Shown piece after piece: positions 25,810 through 34,513 of a stretch of 58,337 nucleotides of DNA. The translations under genes were made by a program, and so were the position numbers. The DNA is taken from assembly GCA_938083005.1 (NCBI GenBank), contig CALKCU010000037.1, positions 1-58,337 on the forward strand, in the 5' to 3' direction. This stretch comes from an uncultured Sulfolobales archaeon (lineage in GTDB: Archaea > Thermoproteota > Thermoprotei_A > Sulfolobales > NBVN01). Under the pieces are notes generated by a model that saw nothing but the letters and a program-made list of their open reading frames with translations, ran no database searches and had not been told where the DNA came from. Numbering within the stretch: position 1 is the first letter of the stretch; every line of letters starts with the position of its first letter.

Positions 25810-26753
25810 GCTCGTTCACCATAGCCTCGATACCGCGCGAGGAGCTCCTGGCACCGGGCCATAGGATGTGTCAGGGCTGCGGAGCAGCCATAGTGATGAG
25901 GCACCTACTGAAAGCCTTGGGCAAGGACGTGATCATAGCCCACGCGACCGGCTGCGTCGAGGTCACGACGTCCCTATACCCCGAGACGGCCTGGAGAGTT
26001 CCTTGGATACACGTAGCGTTTGAGAACGCTGCCGCTGTCGCTTCGGGTATCGAAGCCGCGGTGAAGGCCATGAAGAGGAAGGGGCTCTTGAGCAAGGAGA
26101 AGAGGGTGAAGGCCGTGGCTATAGGTGGCGACGGGGGTACGTACGACATAGGTCTCCAGGCCCTCTCCGGGATGCTCGAGAGGGGTCACGACGTCCTCTA
26201 CGTCCTCTACGACAACGAGGCCTACATGAACACCGGGATCCAGAGGAGTGGGGGCACACCGCTCTACGCGTGGACCACGACCACTCCCGTGGGCAAGCTG
26301 TGGCGTGGTGAGTGGAGGAGGAAGAAGGACATAATTGGGATAGTAAGGGCTCACGGCGTGTCCTACGCGGCCGCGGTTAACTTCGCCTACATAACCGACT
26401 TCTACGCGAAGGTCAAGAAGGCTGCCGAGATCGAGGGGCCGGCCTTCATACACGCCTACTCTCCCTGCGTCCCCGGGTGGAGGCACGAGCCTCACCTAAC
26501 CGTCAAGATCGCTAAGCTAGCTGTGCAGACGGGCACATGGGTGAACTACGAGATCGAGCGGGGGACCTTCAGGGTGACCACGCCGGTGCCGAAGCGCCTC
26601 CCGGTGGAGGAGTACCTGAGGCTGCAGGGGAGGTTCGCTCACCTAACCAAGGAGGAGGTCGACACCGTGCAGAGAATGGTCGACGAGGACGTGGAGTACA
26701 TAAACAGGCTAGCCGGGACCGTCGTGATAGGTCCCGTCGAGAGGAAGAGTTAG
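25806..26753 (+). CDS. porB: 2-oxoacid:ferredoxin oxidoreductase, beta subunit
   Basis: This 315-residue thiamine-diphosphate subunit has CQGCGAA near residue 22, with further conserved cysteines (ATGCVEV and a late CVPGW) that ligate the proximal [4Fe-4S] cluster. The TPP/Mg2+ motif is GGDGGTYDIGLQALSG followed by DNEAYMNTG. It completes the porGDAB operon, with a GTGA overlap. The reaction is oxidative decarboxylation of a 2-oxoacid to acyl-CoA with ferredoxin reduction. Coupled to the ADP-forming acyl-CoA synthetase beta gene at 53.0-53.7 kb it could yield ATP. Confidence 0.95.
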   Translation: MSSFTIASIPREELLAPGHRMCQGCGAAIVMRHLLKALGKDVIIAHATGCVEVTTSLYPETAWRVPWIHVAFENAAAVASGIEAAVKAMKRKGLLSKEKRVKAVAIGGDGGTYDIGLQALSGMLERGHDVLYVLYDNEAYMNTGIQRSGGTPLYAWTTTTPVGKLWRGEWRRKKDIIGIVRAHGVSYAAAVNFAYITDFYAKVKKAAEIEGPAFIHAYSPCVPGWRHEPHLTVKIAKLAVQTGTWVNYEIERGTFRVTTPVPKRLPVEEYLRLQGRFAHLTKEEVDTVQRMVDEDVEYINRLAGTVVIGPVERKS

Positions 26754-26755
26754 CC

Positions 26756-27544
26756 CTAGGAGGAGAACTCCCGCAGGCTGTTCAGGGCTCTTATCGTTTT
26801 TGCGTAGTAGCTCCGCACGACCTCGCTCCGAGGCCTCTCAACGCGGTCTCCGGACAGCTGTATCTCCAGCACCTCGGGACGGGAGTCTTCCGCCACGTCC
26901 GCGAGGGAGCCGTCCCTCTTCACGACGACCGTTGGGGTGGAGTACTCCCTGGAGTAGCCGCCGACTACCACCACGCTCGCGGAGTTCTCGTAGGCCCTCA
27001 TGCGGGCGGCCAGGATCACGAGGTCGGGGTCGAGCTCGGCTACCGGGGGGACGACGCCGATCAGGGTCGAGCAGCCAGACTCCGCGCAATACCTCGAGAC
27101 CTCCGGGTAGAACAGGTCGTCGAGGAGGAGGAAGCACACGCTCACGCCGCGCACGTCCACGACCGGGGACCTAGGCACGTAGCCCTTGAACTCCGGGCCG
27201 AACTTCACGAACTTCCTAGACACCTCGCTCCTCGATACTGCCTCGACTACGGAGAGGAACGTATTCCTACCGTACCTCATCGCCGCCGGACCGACGTATA
27301 CTCGCTCGGAGCCCACTACCGCGGACACTCTATCAGTCAGGCTATTGACCACTCTCCTGTACGAGCTGTAGTCCTTCCTACCGGCCAGGAGGTCTCTCAG
27401 GGGCTTTGCGGGTAGGGGAACCACGGAAGCGACCGACGGACCCGCCTCGGCGGCGAGCCTGTAGACTTCCTTGGCGAACTCCTTAGCCCCGACCCCCAGG
27501 TCCAGCCTGTAAACCGCTAGAGTTACCGCCTTCCTGGACCCCAA
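26756..27544 (-). CDS. Nitrilase-superfamily-like protein with degenerate active site
   Basis: This protein of about 262 residues faintly resembles carbon-nitrogen hydrolases. SRKFVKFGPEFKGY matches the catalytic-Lys region, VCFLLLDDLFYPEVSRYCAESGC resembles the catalytic-Cys block but with two extra residues before the YPE, and AARMRAYENSA matches the terminal RAxEN motif. The N-terminal FPE glutamate seems missing (VVPLPAKPLRD), so hydrolytic activity is doubtful. TTG 27544 is 1 nt past the reverse gyrase stop, with GGTGTGAG before it, so the two are translationally coupled. The open frame continues upstream to 27643 inside reverse gyrase, but that part looks like a shadow. Confidence 0.6.
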   Translation of the reverse strand: MGSRKAVTLAVYRLDLGVGAKEFAKEVYRLAAEAGPSVASVVPLPAKPLRDLLAGRKDYSSYRRVVNSLTDRVSAVVGSERVYVGPAAMRYGRNTFLSVVEAVSRSEVSRKFVKFGPEFKGYVPRSPVVDVRGVSVCFLLLDDLFYPEVSRYCAESGCSTLIGVVPPVAELDPDLVILAARMRAYENSASVVVVGGYSREYSTPTVVVKRDGSLADVAEDSRPEVLEIQLSGDRVERPRSEVVRSYYAKTIRALNSLREFSS

Positions 27545-27545
27545 C

Positions 27546-30500
27546 TCACACCAACCCCATATTCTCCAGATCGCTGTAGAGTATCGACAGCACCTCCTCG
27601 TAATCTTCCTGACCCCGCTCCACCATATCCATCCTCCTCTCAAGGTCCCTGGTTCTCTCCTCGCTGACGAGGTTCCCGAACCTCTTCACCAGGTAGTCGT
27701 AGACTCTCTCCCCGAGGAGCGTCGGATCCATGAAGCCCGCACTCCCGATCTTGAGAGCGTAGCCCCTCCTCAGGATGGTCTCCACGATCTTGGAGTACGT
27801 GCTGGGCCTACCTATACCCGCTCTCTTCATCTCGCGTACAAGGGACGCCTCCGTGTGAGGGAGGTGCCTGCTCCTGCTAAGCAGACTAAAACTGGACGCT
27901 AAGTAGGTGCCCGGCGCGATCGGCTTCCTGACGCGGATCGTCCTATCGTACTTGAGGAAGCCCTCTTTAACTACGGACGTGTATATCTCGAGGTACTTCC
28001 TGGGCTTTGCGACGATCTCACGGCCCTTCTTGAGCCTCATCACCATTCTGTACTTAAACCTGGAGACGACGACCTTGGCCCGAGCCGACTGGGACGCTAT
28101 GAACCTCCTGAAGATCGCGTCGTAGACCATGTAGTGCTCCCTCCGTAGCCTGATAACCGGCTCGATCACGCCCTCCTCTACGAGTCTCCGCAGGGTCTCC
28201 GCGTCGATGGGCCTCGTGGGCCTTATGGCCTCGTGAGCGCCCCCCTCACCCCACCTTCTGGGTCTGAAGATCTTCTTGTACCCCCTTCCTTCCACCTGTC
28301 TTAAATAGTCCTCGGCTACCCTGATCCCGGCATCCGAGACCCTGGTGCTATCAGTCCTGTGGTAGGTTATGAGACCTACCTCGAAGAGGTCTTGAAGTAT
28401 CTCCATGACCCTCGCGGCGGGCATTCTGTACCTACTGCATAGCTCGGAGAGAGCGGAGTCGGTGGTGAACGGAGGCGGTGCTTTGAGCAGCTTTCTCAGC
28501 TCTCCTCTCCTCGGGACTTCTACTATCACCTCGACCGAGGCTATGCTGGTGGCGCGCCGGATCTTCCTGTCGTATTCCTTCGGGAGTTCGTAGGTGAACT
28601 CTACGTCGCCCAGACCCTCGACGGTCGCGACCAAGACCCTCCTCCTAGTCGCCCTGTACCTCTTTTCGGCATCTATTACCCAGCCCAGGACCGGGGTCTG
28701 CACTCTACCCGCTGAGAGGTTCCTGTATACCCTTGGGTTCTTCTCGCAGAGGCTTCTGTACCGCTGTTGGGTCACCTCGCGGCAGAAGCCGATCCAGAAG
28801 TTCCCCTGGAGCTCCCTAGAGAGGGAGAAGCCTATCCACCTATCCTCGATACGCCTCACGAGCTGAGCCTTGACGAGCTTCGTATCAACGTCCCTGGGGT
28901 TAGCGATGGCGTTGAGTAGGGCTCTCCTCGTCACTTCGTGGAACTCTATCCTCCTAATGTTGCCGTTCATCGGGGCGACGAGGCTGACCAGGTCGTAGGC
29001 TATCTTCTCGCCCTCGGTATCCGGGTCCGTTCCGACCAGCACCTCGTCTACCTCCATCGCGACGTCTCTGATCGCCGAGACGAAGTCCCACGAGTTCACT
29101 ACGCGCTTCGAGCCGCAGTAGGGACAGGCGTCTTCTGCTGGCTCGTTCGTAAACTGTCTACCGCACGACTGACACCTCTTTATGGGAGCGTAGATGGGAA
29201 CGTACTTCAGGGGTCTGGGGTTCCCGCTCTTAATAGCTACCCCGAAGAGTATCCTCCACTCGCTGAAGTGAGTGGGCTCCGCGAGGTCCGTGATCAGATC
29301 GTAGACGTGACCTCCGGACGACGTTACGAGCAGGGTCTGATTGCCGAGGCTAACCTCGTATACGCGAAGCCTCCCGTAGACCCTAGTGCTCGGCCTCCCG
29401 AAGAACCTCGCCATGGTCCTCGCCTTGTTCGGGGACTCGACGACCAGGAGGGAGGTCTTGAACTCGAGCCCCCTCAGCTTCTTCAGCTCCTCCTCGGGCA
29501 CTGTGCCCTCGCGGATCCTCCTTATAAGCTCCCTGTCCCCATCGACCTCCTTCATGATCTCCTCAGGGTGGATCTCCGAGTACTTCACGAACTTGAAGTC
29601 GTCCATGACGAAGGAGAGCCTCCTCTCGAGCCCCCTCAGGAGCCTCTTGTCATCAACTATGGTTATCGAGATACCCCTGCTTATGCCCCCAAGGTAGAGC
29701 CTCGACGTCCTACCGCTCGCCTGGATGTAAGTCGGGGCGTCCGGGATGAGTACGTAGCGCTCCCCATTCTCACTCACGACAGCGACCTCGGGGTTTCGGA
29801 CTATGGAGTCTAGGACCCTGGGGTCCTTGATCAAGTCCTCGACGAGCTTGAGGGCTTCCACGAAGACCCTCTCGACAGAGGTCTCCGGCTCTCTAGCCCT
29901 CCTCATAACCTCCCTAAACCTCTCGATCGCGAAGGCCCCGGCCCTCCGCACGGTCCTCGCCAGCCTCGCGTAGCACCTCTCCAGCTTCTCGCGTACCTCA
30001 TCGGACTCGACGGAGCTTATCAGGATGGGCAGGAGCCTGAGGACGTCCGCCGCGTCGAGCCTCTCCACTCTTAGCGCGACCTTGTGCCTCGGGACGCCGA
30101 CGAAGACCGCATACCTTACGTGCTCGGGAAGGTCTATGCCCCTGACGAGCACTCCGTAGTACGTCGCTACCCCGACAAGCACGTCTACCTCTCCGGAGAC
30201 GAAGAGCTGCAGCGTACCGGTCTTCTTACTGTGGAGGGCCTCGGCTCTCACCCCCGAGGCTCTCAGGTGCTCCGCTAGGTGGTTAGCGTACTCTATACCC
30301 CGGTCGGTAGGTACGTAAACCAGCCCCCCCTTCCCCAAGCTCTTCACAAGCTCAGCCGCGGTCTCCTCGAGACTCTTGGAGGGAAGGATGTAGGCGTCGA
30401 CTACGTTCCTTATGAGCTCGGGACGCGCGCCGATGTCGAACCCTAGCAGCTCCCTGAAGAGCCTGGACCTGATGCCCCTGGGCGAGCCGGTGGCTGAGGA

Positions 30501-31397
30501 TATCACGAGCACGGACTTCACTCTCCTCGCTCTCTCCCTCAAGAGGCTCTCTCGCTCCGCCAGCTCCTTCTCCACGTCCTCCCGGGGACCGCGGTACGCT
30601 ACCTCCCTCCTCAGCTTTATGAGCTCCATGCCAGCGGCGATGTCCTCCTCGGAGAACCCCATCAGTTGCAGGATGAGCTCTATGGCTCTGGACCCGCGCA
30701 TGATAGCGTCTACGTCATCTACAAACACGTACCCGAATCTACGGCTCTCCTGCTCGTCGGAGTTCTTCATCTTGATCTTGTCGAAGTTCTTCATGAGGTA
30801 CCTGGATGTGGTGATGAGTATGTCGAAGTCCCACTTTTGTACCGCCTCCTCCCTCTTGAGCCTCTCGGACTTGCTCAGCCTGGAGTGTATCGAGACCACC
30901 AGGGCCGTAAGGCCTAGCCTGTCGAGGAACCTCCTCACTATCCTCTCGGCCTGATCCACCAGGATCGTCGTCGGCACTATGACGTAGCTCTTGCGCCCCT
31001 TCATAGCGAAGTAGATAGCGGCCAGGAGACCCGCGGTGGTCTTGCCGACGCCGGTGGGCGCCAGCATCGCGAACGATATCCCCTTGCTCAGCCGCTTGAG
31101 CCAGAGCTTCTGGACGCCCCAGGGCTCACTCCCCACGGCCCTCCTGAAGAGGTCCAGGAGCTCCCCGTAGACCCTCTCTACCTCCTCCAGCTCTCCGTAG
31201 AGCTTTATGGTGCCCCTCTCCCTCATCGCGCGGAACAAGGACTCCCTGTCGGCGATCACTTCACTGGACGGGAGGCACCTGACGCACGGAAGGCCGGCGA
31301 GGAGCCTCTTGTCGCTAATAGCACCTCCGCAGTTGGGACATGCCCTGAGGTACACAGCTAGCGACGCTTCATCAAGCTCCTCCCTAACTACTACCAC
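27546..31397 (-). CDS. rgy: Reverse gyrase
   Basis: This 1283-residue fusion of an SF2 helicase-like domain and a type IA topoisomerase introduces positive supercoils using ATP, and it is a hallmark of hyperthermophiles. An N-terminal zinc finger has C20, C23, C38 and C41. Walker A is APTGVGKTTAGL (K119), and the Walker B is VDDVD. The TOPRIM domain begins VVESPNKARTMARFFG with E654. A second zinc finger, CQSCGRQF...CPYCGSK, lies inside it. The catalytic tyrosine is Y1012 in ITYHRTDST. All domains are intact and unsplit. GTG 31397 directly follows an in-frame TAA, has GAGGG upstream, and a TATA box about 48 nt away. Confidence 0.97.
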   Translation of the reverse strand: MVVVREELDEASLAVYLRACPNCGGAISDKRLLAGLPCVRCLPSSEVIADRESLFRAMRERGTIKLYGELEEVERVYGELLDLFRRAVGSEPWGVQKLWLKRLSKGISFAMLAPTGVGKTTAGLLAAIYFAMKGRKSYVIVPTTILVDQAERIVRRFLDRLGLTALVVSIHSRLSKSERLKREEAVQKWDFDILITTSRYLMKNFDKIKMKNSDEQESRRFGYVFVDDVDAIMRGSRAIELILQLMGFSEEDIAAGMELIKLRREVAYRGPREDVEKELAERESLLRERARRVKSVLVISSATGSPRGIRSRLFRELLGFDIGARPELIRNVVDAYILPSKSLEETAAELVKSLGKGGLVYVPTDRGIEYANHLAEHLRASGVRAEALHSKKTGTLQLFVSGEVDVLVGVATYYGVLVRGIDLPEHVRYAVFVGVPRHKVALRVERLDAADVLRLLPILISSVESDEVREKLERCYARLARTVRRAGAFAIERFREVMRRAREPETSVERVFVEALKLVEDLIKDPRVLDSIVRNPEVAVVSENGERYVLIPDAPTYIQASGRTSRLYLGGISRGISITIVDDKRLLRGLERRLSFVMDDFKFVKYSEIHPEEIMKEVDGDRELIRRIREGTVPEEELKKLRGLEFKTSLLVVESPNKARTMARFFGRPSTRVYGRLRVYEVSLGNQTLLVTSSGGHVYDLITDLAEPTHFSEWRILFGVAIKSGNPRPLKYVPIYAPIKRCQSCGRQFTNEPAEDACPYCGSKRVVNSWDFVSAIRDVAMEVDEVLVGTDPDTEGEKIAYDLVSLVAPMNGNIRRIEFHEVTRRALLNAIANPRDVDTKLVKAQLVRRIEDRWIGFSLSRELQGNFWIGFCREVTQQRYRSLCEKNPRVYRNLSAGRVQTPVLGWVIDAEKRYRATRRRVLVATVEGLGDVEFTYELPKEYDRKIRRATSIASVEVIVEVPRRGELRKLLKAPPPFTTDSALSELCSRYRMPAARVMEILQDLFEVGLITYHRTDSTRVSDAGIRVAEDYLRQVEGRGYKKIFRPRRWGEGGAHEAIRPTRPIDAETLRRLVEEGVIEPVIRLRREHYMVYDAIFRRFIASQSARAKVVVSRFKYRMVMRLKKGREIVAKPRKYLEIYTSVVKEGFLKYDRTIRVRKPIAPGTYLASSFSLLSRSRHLPHTEASLVREMKRAGIGRPSTYSKIVETILRRGYALKIGSAGFMDPTLLGERVYDYLVKRFGNLVSEERTRDLERRMDMVERGQEDYEEVLSILYSDLENMGLV

Positions 31398-31440
31398 TTA
31401 TTCCCTCGCCCTTCCACTTAACCCTCTAGCCGTAGGGCTG

Positions 31441-31449
31441 CTTAAAAAC
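31441..31449 (-). promoter_or_regulatory. Probable TATA box of reverse gyrase
   Basis: Minus-strand GTTTTTAAG is centred about 48 nt upstream of GTG 31397, implying a leader near 20 nt that contains GAGGG before the start. Confidence 0.5.
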
Positions 31450-31523
31450 CTTAGCTTGCTCGAACGGGTCTTCGACGATCTCCGCGGCTTGCCAAGATAC
31501 TGCCGTAATACTGGGGAGGGGGT

Positions 31524-32462
31524 TCACACCAGCGTGTCGACTAGGTACGCTGCCAGCAGCGGGAGCAGTACCGTCGCATCGCCGTAGACCGTGACGTGCT
31601 TGCCCCTCGCACTGATCTTGCCCCAGGAAACAGCCTCCCTCGTCCTAGCTCCACTGAGGGAGCCGTCCCACTCGACTGCCGTGGTTATGTAGACCGCGTA
31701 GTCCAGGCCTCCCCTGAACTGGTTCCACCAGATGGTGTGGTGCTTGCTTATCCCCCCACCCAGCACCAGGGCCAGGCTCTTCCTGGAGGCGAAGACTATG
31801 TCGGACAGCTCCCTAGCGTCCCCGAATAGATCCAGCCGCACCTCCCGGAACTGCGAAAAGACGAAGAGACTAGTCCCGAAGGCTCCGTCCATTATGCCCG
31901 GCACGTAAACCCGGGCGCCGGACCTGTAGGCGGCCCCGAGGATGGAGTTCTGGTCGTCTCTAAGGTCTCTCCCGACCTCGTGGAGAAGCTCTCTCACGCT
32001 CCACGACTGCTTAACGCTCGAGAGCCTCTCGACTAGGTGCTTAACGTAGGACTCGATCAGGGGTCCGTAGCTGTCCCTGGGGACGAGGACGTTTCCCAGC
32101 CTGTGGATCCCTCTCTCGTACAGCTCCGCGTCGTCCATGTCGAAGCTCCCCCTGTAGTACTTGCTCCCCAGACTCCTGGCGACGTCGTGGTCGACAGCCC
32201 CGCAGGTCGTGATGATGACGTTGAAGAGGCCCAGCTCCGCGAGCTGCGCTATCAACCCCCTCAGGCCGGTCGCCACGAGGTTGCCGGTGAACGCCAGGAA
32301 CCTAGTGTCGGACTCCCTGACCCCCTCGCGCAGGATCTCCGCCGCTAACCAGAGAGGGCCGGCTGTGAAGCCGTGCACCCTCCCGTAGGCCTCCACGAGC
32401 TCCCAGACCCTCATCCCCTTCCTGACCCTCACGTCCTCTACCGGAGCGTACTCTCCGCACAC
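31524..32462 (-). CDS. dys: Deoxyhypusine synthase
   Basis: This 312-residue enzyme transfers the aminobutyl group of spermidine to a lysine of aIF5A, the first step of hypusine formation. The catalytic lysine is K240 in GGGISKHHTIWWNQFRGG. Other NAD- and spermidine-binding segments are FTGNLVATGLRG, TTCGAVDHD and VYITTAVEWDGSLSGA. The length is normal. GTG 32462 starts the frame. It follows hisS on the same strand after about 90 nt, so it may be the last gene of an endonuclease-subunit/hisS/dys set. Confidence 0.95.
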   Translation of the reverse strand: MCGEYAPVEDVRVRKGMRVWELVEAYGRVHGFTAGPLWLAAEILREGVRESDTRFLAFTGNLVATGLRGLIAQLAELGLFNVIITTCGAVDHDVARSLGSKYYRGSFDMDDAELYERGIHRLGNVLVPRDSYGPLIESYVKHLVERLSSVKQSWSVRELLHEVGRDLRDDQNSILGAAYRSGARVYVPGIMDGAFGTSLFVFSQFREVRLDLFGDARELSDIVFASRKSLALVLGGGISKHHTIWWNQFRGGLDYAVYITTAVEWDGSLSGARTREAVSWGKISARGKHVTVYGDATVLLPLLAAYLVDTLV

Positions 32463-32554
32463 GGCAGGCTGTCACCGCGGAATAGTCTCCCCGCGGGTTT
32501 TGAGAGCTACATCGCGGTTATCGGGAGAACGCCCGGGTCTCCTGCGGCCCCTCT

Positions 32555-33841
32555 CTAGTACAGCTCTCTCGGGTCCCCGAGGGATTCCGCGCTCACGGTC
32601 CTCTGGGTCCCGGTCTTCAAGCACTTCACGGTGACCCTCCCGTCCCTCAGCTCAGCCTCGCCCACTATCGCCACGTAGTCGTACCCCATCCTCGCGGCCT
32701 GGCCCACAAGGTCGGAGAGTCTGTGCTTCTGAGCGTACCTCACGTCCACGACTACTCCGCTCCCCCGCATCCTGCTGGCTACTCTATCCACGAAGACTAC
32801 GTCGCTCACCAAGGATATCAGCATGGTCCTGGGTCTGGGCTTCACAAGGTCTTTGAGAACCCCCTCGGACTCCAGCGCGAGTAGAGTCCTCTCGACGCCC
32901 AGGGAGAACCCGACGGCGGGGACCTCGGCTCCTCCCAGTATCCGGGAGAGGGTGTCGTACCTGCCTCCGCCCCCGATGCTGAGGTTGAAGCCGGGGATGG
33001 AGATCTCGAAGATGGTCCCGGTGTAGTAGGCCAACCCTCTGACGAGCCTGAAGTCCACGTACACTCTGAGGCCGAGGTTCAGGAGGGCCTCGAAGATCTC
33101 GAGGAGCCTGCTCACCCCAGTCGAGAGCAGCTCTTGAGGTAGCCCGAGCCTCCCCACCTCGGTTCTGAGCTCCTCGGGCGACTCTGCCCTGACCCCCAGC
33201 AAACTCTCGAGTAGCGAGGCCTCCGGGCCGGCGTAGCCCCCCACCACCTCAAGGGCCCTACCGATTTCGCCTCTGTCGACCAGGTGGAGGACCTCGTCCT
33301 GGACTTCCTCCGGGATTCTCCATCTCGTTAGGAGCCCCCTCGCTATAGATATATCGTTTATCCTGAAGGCGTAGCCCGACAGCCCTATAGCCTCGTAGTA
33401 GTCCCTTATCAGCTGGAAGAGCTCTATGTCGGCGTAAACCCGGGGCTCCCCGATGTACTCCGCACCGACCTGGTAGAACTCTCTGTACCTGCCCAGCTGG
33501 GGCTCCTCGTACCTGAAGACCTGTCCGTAGTAGTACAGCTTGACGGGCTTTGGTCTAGCGGTCAGGTGCCTCAGGTACGCTCTGACCACGCTGGCCGTGA
33601 ACTCTGGCCTCAGGCAGATGGTCCTGCCGGCCTTGTCTTGGAACACGTACATGCTCTTGCTTATCCCGGGACCCGACTTCGCCTCGTAGATCTCGAAGTG
33701 CTCTATCGTGGGGATTATCGTCAGCCTGTAGCCGTAGAGCTCAGCTATCTCCGAGAACTTCGATACGAGCTGCTGGTAGTACTCGGACACCGGGGGGAGT
33801 ATGTCCCTAGTCCCCCTCGCCGGATCCAGAGGGACCCTCAT
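32555..33841 (-). CDS. hisS: Histidyl-tRNA synthetase
   Basis: This class II synthetase is 428 residues long. The start LDPARGTRDILPP is the family N-terminus, motif 2 lies in RYREFYQVGAEYIG, and the histidine-specific GLAYYTGTIFEI follows. The C-terminal anticodon-binding domain includes DVRYAQKHRLSDLVGQAARMGYD. ATG 33841 overlaps the 3' end of the upstream endonuclease-like gene by 35 nt; the longer frame to 33901 adds an unrelated, Cys/Arg-rich stretch and is rejected. No residue of the catalytic core appears missing. Confidence 0.96.
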   Translation of the reverse strand: MRVPLDPARGTRDILPPVSEYYQQLVSKFSEIAELYGYRLTIIPTIEHFEIYEAKSGPGISKSMYVFQDKAGRTICLRPEFTASVVRAYLRHLTARPKPVKLYYYGQVFRYEEPQLGRYREFYQVGAEYIGEPRVYADIELFQLIRDYYEAIGLSGYAFRINDISIARGLLTRWRIPEEVQDEVLHLVDRGEIGRALEVVGGYAGPEASLLESLLGVRAESPEELRTEVGRLGLPQELLSTGVSRLLEIFEALLNLGLRVYVDFRLVRGLAYYTGTIFEISIPGFNLSIGGGGRYDTLSRILGGAEVPAVGFSLGVERTLLALESEGVLKDLVKPRPRTMLISLVSDVVFVDRVASRMRGSGVVVDVRYAQKHRLSDLVGQAARMGYDYVAIVGEAELRDGRVTVKCLKTGTQRTVSAESLGDPRELY

Positions 33842-34379
33842 CCAGGTACACCCTGCCGAGGTCCTGCGCACGGGACAGGCTGGCCGAGTAGTAAGTAACA
33901 TCCCCGTGCGCGTCCACTACGGCTATCACGGGGGAGAACTCGCGCATTATCGCGGACCTCACCCACTCGGCTATCTCCGACGCCTCGACCAGAGCGTTCT
34001 CTTCGAGGACTAAGACGAGGATTCTCTGGCTGCCCTTGGTGTAGAACAGCTCCCTGGGGGAGAAGCCCGACTTGGCTTTCCTCCCCCTCTCCCTCAGGTC
34101 CAGGAGCACGACGAACTTGGACCAGGCGTAGTCCATCGAGGGTAGGTAGGAGTAGAGGGAGGCTAGGTCGAACTTCTCGTTCCCCACGTACACGTCGCAG
34201 AGGCCCTTGTACACGAGGTATGTTATCTCGGCCACGTCGAGAAAATACTTACCCCCGCCGGCGGGCCACCCTAGGTCCAGCTTATCCGCTATCCCGCTCT
34301 CGTCGAGGACTACCACTCTCCAGTCCTCGACGCCCACCACCCTGACCGAGGGTCTCTCGGACGTGCGTACCGATACCAC
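33807..34379 (-). CDS. tRNA-splicing endonuclease, structural (non-catalytic) subunit
   Basis: This 190-residue protein matches the EndA fold: YLVYKGLCDVYVG, then FVVLLDLRERGRKAKSGFS, then VIAVVDAHGDVTYY, the C-terminal dimer strand. In catalytic subunits a His precedes the last helix and a Lys follows in the R-x-V-K-K region. Here those segments read KGSQRILVLVL and VRSAIMREF, with neither residue, while one Tyr is kept (LFYTKG). It is therefore best read as the structural partner of a heteromeric crenarchaeal-type enzyme, with the catalytic subunit encoded elsewhere. It is the first gene before hisS, which it overlaps by 35 nt, and has a TATA box 32 nt upstream. Confidence 0.75.
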   Translation of the reverse strand: MVSVRTSERPSVRVVGVEDWRVVVLDESGIADKLDLGWPAGGGKYFLDVAEITYLVYKGLCDVYVGNEKFDLASLYSYLPSMDYAWSKFVVLLDLRERGRKAKSGFSPRELFYTKGSQRILVLVLEENALVEASEIAEWVRSAIMREFSPVIAVVDAHGDVTYYSASLSRAQDLGRVYLDEGPSGSGEGD

Positions 34380-34404
34380 CTCTAAATCCTCCTCACGCTA
34401 TGGT

Positions 34405-34417
34405 ACAATTTAAATCG
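34405..34417 (-). promoter_or_regulatory. TATA box of the endonuclease-subunit/hisS operon
   Basis: ACAATTTAAATCG, whose core ATTTAAAT is palindromic, lies about 32 nt upstream of the minus-strand start at 34379. Confidence 0.6.
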
Positions 34418-34499
34418 GCGTCCTCCGGACCTCCACTCGGACTCGGCATCGTCGGGCTCTAGCTCCACGTCTCTCTGTACTGCGATCCTCCGAGGAAAG

Positions 34500-34510
34500 G
34501 TTTTTATATT
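34500..34510 (+). promoter_or_regulatory. TATA-like element at the NhaC gene start
   Basis: GTTTTTATATT is a strong TATA match but ends only 4 nt before ATG 34514. If it is the real TATA box, transcription would begin near 34530, downstream of that ATG. Confidence 0.5.
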
Positions 34511-34513
34511 CCA

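Noticed and set aside
26537-27415. 292-residue plus-strand frame overlapping porB and the nitrilase-like gene
   Set aside because: Low-complexity His/Arg/Gly-rich translation typical of a shadow frame; both overlapped genes are supported.
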